Assembly: GCA_002118135.1 (NCBI GenBank)
Contig: BDIU01000252.1
Span: 62,001 to 126,000 of the forward strand
Reading direction: 5' to 3'
Source: Trebouxia sp. TZW2008
Lineage: Eukaryota > Chlorophyta > Trebouxiophyceae > Trebouxiales > Trebouxiaceae
DNA length: 64,000 nt
The notes under the pieces were generated by a model. The model saw only the letters and a program-made list of their open reading frames with translations. It was not told where the DNA came from and made no database searches. Made by a program: the position numbers and the translations under genes. This document shows positions 59,086-64,000 of this stretch, one piece after another (within the stretch, counting starts at the first letter, position 1; every line of letters starts with the position of its first letter).

Positions 59086-62000
59086 TTACTCAGCAAGCAA
59101 ACTGTACCTCACGAAATTTTGCAGAGCCTCTGTGTACTCGCTTGCCAGACTTTGCCCAATCCGCACATATGCGTCAACATCCTTGAGATTGTCAAGCTCA
59201 CTCAACACCTCAACATCTGATGGCATCATGCCGATGCTGTTTTTGTGTCTTGCATCATTGTTAGCATCATCCACAGTCTTCTGAATTCTCAAATATCGGC
59301 TACGCTGCTCTCCTTGTGATGGGTCATGCTTTGCCTGCAAGCCAGACAGTAGGTCTGATTGTACCATTCACAGTCTTCTGAGGACTCAACCATCATTTGT
59401 GCAACAATGCAGCACAACTGCGCTGTTGCCGGACAGCACACAAGACTAGACTCATACCTGGGACATAATGTATCCAACAGCTTGCCTGGCTTTGGAGCCG
59501 CCATCTATGCTGTGTTGATGTTATTGCTCCAATATGTCTCACAACAAATGATATCAGACAAAGCTGAGTCATGTTGAAACCGGCAGGCAAGTGAGTGATG
59601 ATGATAGGACAAAGATTGGGTCACAAACGCACCTGGAACAAAATTTGTACAATAGCTTGACTGGCTTCAGAGCCGCCGTCCATGATGGTGTTGATGATAT
59701 TGCCCTCAGAGGGCAGAATCCACTCCAGCATGCCCCAGCCCCAACGGCCCTCTTTTAGAGTCCTTGCCCTCATGTCTCTGACTGCTGTGCCTGTGCCGAC
59801 TGACAGCACTGCAATCTTTTCCATATCGCAACCCATCTCACCTATCATGAATGACAGACCCTGCACAGGAAAAAAGTGAATACGCAACTCTGTAGCCAGC
59901 CAACAAGGCTAAGATAGACGTACAAAGCACACAGCAACTTATTGGCTCAACATGTCATGCGGCTCTGATTGCTGTGCCGGTGCCAACTGACAGCACTGCA
60001 ATCTTTTCCATATCGCAACCGATTTCACCTATCCTGAAAGATAGCCCCTGCACAGGAAAAAAGTGAATACGCAACTCTGTAGCCAGCCAACAAGGCTAAG
60101 ATAGACGTACAAAGCACAAAGCAACTTATTGGCTCAACATGGCATGTGTCTTTGACTGCTGTGCCTGTGCCGACTGACAGCACTGCGATCTTTTTCATAT
60201 CGCAACCCATCTCAACTATCATGAATGATAGTCCCTGCACAGAGCTGTGCACCAACATCTGGCAAATTGACTGTTTCACACTTTTCCAGTATGCTGTTGA
60301 GAGATAGCTGTTAGCACACAACACTGCTGCTGATTGTATGCCAATGACACAACAAGAATTCATGGGTAGACAAGGATCCCAGCAACATTTGGGACGTGAT
60401 AAATACGACTTGCACAGATGTGTTCAGGGTTTAGGCCATATGACCACTATGATGACTAAAGCTAAACCCAATAAATCTAAATTTGGGGCGCCATGGCCAG
60501 AAATTGGGAGAAACTGAAGACTTCACCTGGATTGTTGGGTTGTTTGCAATGAGGCCTCCATCCACAAAGGTTCGCATGCTGGCTTCTGATCCCTCCGGAG
60601 TTGTGTTGATGACAGCAGCTGCACAATAGCACGCAAATCGTCTCTTTTGCATAGCAACTGAATTAGGTTGAATTATGATGCATGAGCTGCTGATGTGTTG
60701 CAGTGGACAGAGACCCAGCTTACCGGGGACATGCGTATCATGACACTATGGACACTGGAGCGCATGAGCTGCTGTAAACGCTGTTCTGCTGCAGCAGACA
60801 GAGACCTGGGCAGTGAGCTTGGAAAGCACCTGTATGTATGCGCTATGGCAACGGTGGTCATGTCTGTCAAAGAGGTAGAGCCAAGTATGCAAGGACAGCT
60901 AGATACCTGGGAAGTAGGTGGGGGCTGCTGAGCTGGCCTGGGCCACCTCCCACAACCGGAAGTCCTGACCCTCCACAAACTGTAACCCCCCAACTAACCC
61001 CACCCCGCCTTTGCCTACACCCATCAAACAGAATGCTGATGGCCCTTCAGAATGTCAAGCGCCACCCAAAATCCACTTTACTCTTCATTGCGCTCAGCAT
61101 TTCAGAGCACTGTGACTCATCTACAATCTTTCACAGCAGTGATGATGATGGCAAGGCAGGACTCAAGTTGGATGACCCTCCGCAAACTACAACCCCCACC
61201 CTTACGCATCATTGTAATGGATGTCGACATTTGCACAACCCTGGTGTCAGCGTCATGTCGCAGACATTGCTACATCAGGGGAACCCATGAGTCGAATCCC
61301 CACCCTTCCCCTCACTAGCCCCACCCCACCCTTCTATGCACTCACCAGATGCACAGTTTGATGATGTGTTGATAGCAATCATGACATTGGCACAACACAA
61401 CTGAGCATGCTTCAAGAGGTCATGACATTGATCAGCAGAGATACACTGATCCTCACCGTGTGGACTGTCGCCGACAGCATCCTGACCTTGAAGGCCTTCT
61501 GCTTTTGCACTTCTCATCATGGCGACATAGCCAGTTTTGTTCCCTTCACTGCCACTGCCTTTGCCAGACTTCTGCTGGTGCCAGAAGGTGAAGGGGCTGG
61601 AAGTCTCCAGCTCGTATGATGGGATGACTACAGATGTATGTAGCTGTGACAGCAGTAGCTTTGTGCCAAACAGCATCTGTAGCACTTCCTTCACGCCTGC
61701 AAGGTATGTTGAGCAATGACCGCATGAAGCCAGAAAGTCAAGGGACTGGAAGTCTCAAGCTCACCACGCCTGCAAGCAACAGTGAGTGCGGAAATCTCAA
61801 CATCATAAGACGGGATGACTACTGATGTGTGCAGCTGTGACAGCAGCTGCATTGTTCAAAACAGAATCTCAAGCACTTGCTTGACGCCTGCAGTAACAGT
61901 ACAGCCGCAGTTTTGCTTGTGCCAGAAGGTGAAAGGACCGGAAGTCTGACACTCATAGGATGAGATGACTACAGAGTTGTACAGCTGTGTTAGCTCCATC

Positions 62001-64000
62001 CTTTTTCCAAACAGCATCTGTAGCACTTCCTTCACACCTGCAGGGTGTGCCATGTATGCAGGGGGGGAGGGAGGGAGGGCCTCCAAATAGTCAAGACCGA
62101 AACAAAGCCTACAGCAATGACAATTGCATGATGAGCTGAACGTGCAAAGGAGTCTCAAGGTCATAGGTGGGATGACTGATGGGAAGCTGTGACAGCAGAT
62201 GTGTCTCGTTCCAAACAGCATCTGTAGCACTTCCTTGACACCTGCAGAGCGTCAAAATGACTGCAGGAGCTGATGACAGTGTCTCAAAGCGAGCAACAAC
62301 AGCCACTGGATGACTGGTGCGTGCAGCTGTGACAGCAGCATCCGTGTCCCGAACAGCATCTGTAGCACTGCTTTGACACCTTCACAGGGTCAAGATGACT
62401 GCAGGAGCTAATGACAGTGTCTCAAAGCGTGCAACAACAGCCACTGAATGACTGGTGCGTGCAGCTGTGACAGCAACATCGTTGTACCAAACAGCATTTG
62501 TAGCACTGCTTTAACACCTGCACAGCGTCAAGATGACTGCAGGAGCTAACCCCAGTGTCTTTAAGCATTCAAAACCAGCCACTGGATGACTGGAGCGTGC
62601 AGCTGTGACAGCAACATCTTTGTACCGATCAGCATTTGTAGCGCTGCCTTCGCACCTGCAGTGTGGGAACAGAAACAATAGCACTTACAACAGCAGCAAC
62701 AGTAAGAGTTGCCCTCAGCAGTAACAGTACATCAGCAACACCAATGGGTAATAGTTGTCCGAGACATGATCTCCAGCAGCAAAAGTGTCTTGAAGATTGC
62801 TTACAGGCAATAGTTGTGCAGGAGTCAGACTCCATGTGTGAAAGCATCTAGACAGATCATCACAGGAGGCAGGCAGATGCTCTGGCTACGACAAAAACAG
62901 CTGTACGCCATACACAAGGTCCAGCACTTGCACTGTTTTTGCAAGGCGTAAGTGATTACCCAGACAAAACAGCAATGTGTATCTTGTAGACAATGTACAA
63001 CAGATGAGACACCCTGTTCATGGGTAGTCATTGAGCATGCATAAACTGGCATACAAAATTCAAAAGACAGCCTCATCTGTCAAACACATGCACACAGGCA
63101 GACATCTCATTCAGGGGCAAGATTGAAAGAAAGCAAACAAGTGTTTGCAAATTTGACCTGTAAAAGGAGCCAGAGCAGCACGGGAGAATGGCTACATTAC
63201 AAGCAGCCAGCAGAGATGTGATTCATGGGGATTCAACCCTTACAAGGACAAGCAGGACTGAAGCAGAGCTAAGTGGATCTGCATACAATACTCTCTCAAT
63301 ATCAGGATTTTGGATATAAGGACATTCTCACTATCAGGACAGTGCAACTGGAAACCAAGCACTGCATTCTGACTACAGTGGTACTTCTGAGTAAGGACAA
63401 ATCAATGTAAGGCCAAACATCCTTTGTGACCAAAGGAATTGTTACAGAGAGAGTTTACTGCACTAAAGGACAAGCATGACTGAAGCAGAGCCAAGTGCAT
63501 TTGCATACCTTCGCCTGAGTACTTTGCCCAGAAGAATCCAGCCCCTGTTGGGAAAAGGGCTCTGTACCAGTCTGTCAACCAAAACCTGCAAGCAGCCTGA
63601 CAGAAGCTCTACACGGGTAGCAAGAGCACTCCTTGGATGTATCAAGTAATGAAACATGAAGTTGTTGAAAGCAGAGCATGTGCGTATCAAGTCATTGCAT
63701 CAAAAGCAAAGCAGACTTCGCATGCATCAAGTGAGGGTTTGCTTGCAATCACAGCTGGTGGCTATGAGCAAAGTTGTTTAAGAGCATGTTGCAATTGGCG
63801 TGTCACATAAAAGCATGTACATAATGATCATGAAGATGATGACAATCACCGGGAAAACAGGTTTTATGGAGGCGTGAAGACTTGATCTGCCATCGCCCGT
63901 ACAAGACACCAGGGCCTTGCCACACTGCCCTCATACAAGGGCATTTTCATTCATTTGCACTTTTGACGTGATGACTTCCAAGCATGATGCAAGAAAGCGG
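59086..64000 (-). CDS. Patatin-like phospholipase, 5' end beyond window
   Basis: Confident exons, in gene order: 61696-61457, 60979-60907, 60618-60527, 59860-59633, 59334-59086. A further likely exon is 63585-63509 (LVQSPFPNRGWILLGKVLRR). Family signatures are FRLWEVAQASSAAPTYFP, RTFVDGGLIANNPTIQ (catalytic Asp of the DGG motif), KIAVLSVGTGT and the C-terminal SRYLRIQKT...NLKDVDAYVRIGQ region. Patatins are Ser-Asp lipid acyl hydrolases that release fatty acids from galactolipids or phospholipids. The GXSXG nucleophile exon is not in the window. The join between 61457 and 60979 is unresolved (phases differ), so one small exon or another donor is missing. The gene stops at 59086 and is transcribed toward MutS2. 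Confidence 0.85.
59470..60245 (-). repeat. Copies of the patatin VGTGT exon
   Basis: Upstream of exon 59860-59633, its 5' part (GLSFMI...CDM.KIAVLSVGTGTA) is repeated at about 59955-60048 and 60140-60238. The segment from the acceptor into the intron (starting CTGCACAGGAAAAAAGTGAA) recurs almost unchanged for about 95 bp at 59860 and 60048, a period of 188 bp. A 3'-part copy (IDGGSKARQAVGYIMSQ) lies downstream at about 59452-59510. Confidence 0.92.
61140..62665 (-). repeat. Array of patatin exon 5'-part copies
   Basis: Upstream of exon 61696-61457, six copies of its 5' part start near 61888, 62040, 62243, 62380, 62518 and 62657. The last four are spaced about 137 bp apart. Each keeps the acceptor and a VKEVLQMLFGT..LLSQLH segment, then diverges. 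Separately, a 5' copy of exon 60979-60907 lies upstream of it at about 61160-61195. Confidence 0.92.
63284..63462. mobile_element. MITE copy 4, mariner-type ends
   Basis: This 179-bp relative of the elements at 2745 and 18555 has terminal repeats TACAATACTCTCTCAATATC and (reverse complement of the right end) TGCAGTAAACTCTCTCTGTA. Internal GTAAGGACA-type motifs recur. It is intronic in the patatin gene. Confidence 0.65.

Overview
The window is nuclear DNA of a eukaryote, most likely a chlorophyte (trebouxiophyte-type) green alga. Every recognisable gene is split by GT-AG introns (a few look GC-AG). The gene set is plant-like: phytochelatin synthase, a transit-peptide-bearing bS16, MutS2, a BLUS1-type STE20 kinase, SYLF and patatin domains, and a DnaJ-type zinc finger. 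No bacterial operon, phage or CRISPR structure is present. I built spliced models by eye, using splice sites, codon phase and family conservation. Nine genes give open, phase-consistent models; the left-edge gene and the right-edge patatin gene are partial.

Layout, left to right: unrecognised two-membrane-segment protein (-, 2387-5966, with a coiled-coil exon at 202-418); sugar-phosphate isomerase/epimerase-like enzyme (+, 6250-8850); DnaJ-zinc-finger plastid-type protein (-, 9700-10890); ankyrin/coiled-coil protein (-, 11482-20139); short coiled-coil protein with Ser-rich tail (+, 20687-24905); STE20-type kinase apparently fused to a SYLF lipid-binding domain (-, 25329-35058); ribosomal protein eS30 (+, 35635-36284); phytochelatin synthase (-, 36976-41102); organellar bS16 precursor (+, 41499-42273); MutS2 with two KOW-like modules and no Smr domain (-, 43128-58120); patatin-like lipase (-, 59086 to beyond the right edge). 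Most genes are paired head-to-head across short CpG-rich intervals and tail-to-tail across short AT-richer intervals. Gene bodies look CpG-poor and TG/CA-rich, as expected if they are cytosine-methylated while promoters are protected.

The most striking feature is in the introns. In almost every gene they are filled with degenerate partial copies of the neighbouring exon, and the copies follow a rule. Copies of an exon's 5' part, with its acceptor, lie in the upstream intron. Copies of its 3' part, with its donor, lie in the downstream intron. Some arrays hold six or more copies and some copies are nearly identical, so the process looks recent. The simplest explanation is repeated tandem duplication across exon-intron boundaries, which lengthens introns and seeds decoy splice sites. 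Other noteworthy items are the kinase-SYLF fusion, a mariner-type MITE family (TA...TA ends), a dispersed short element with a (GAAT)n tail, and a near-perfect 79-bp palindrome.
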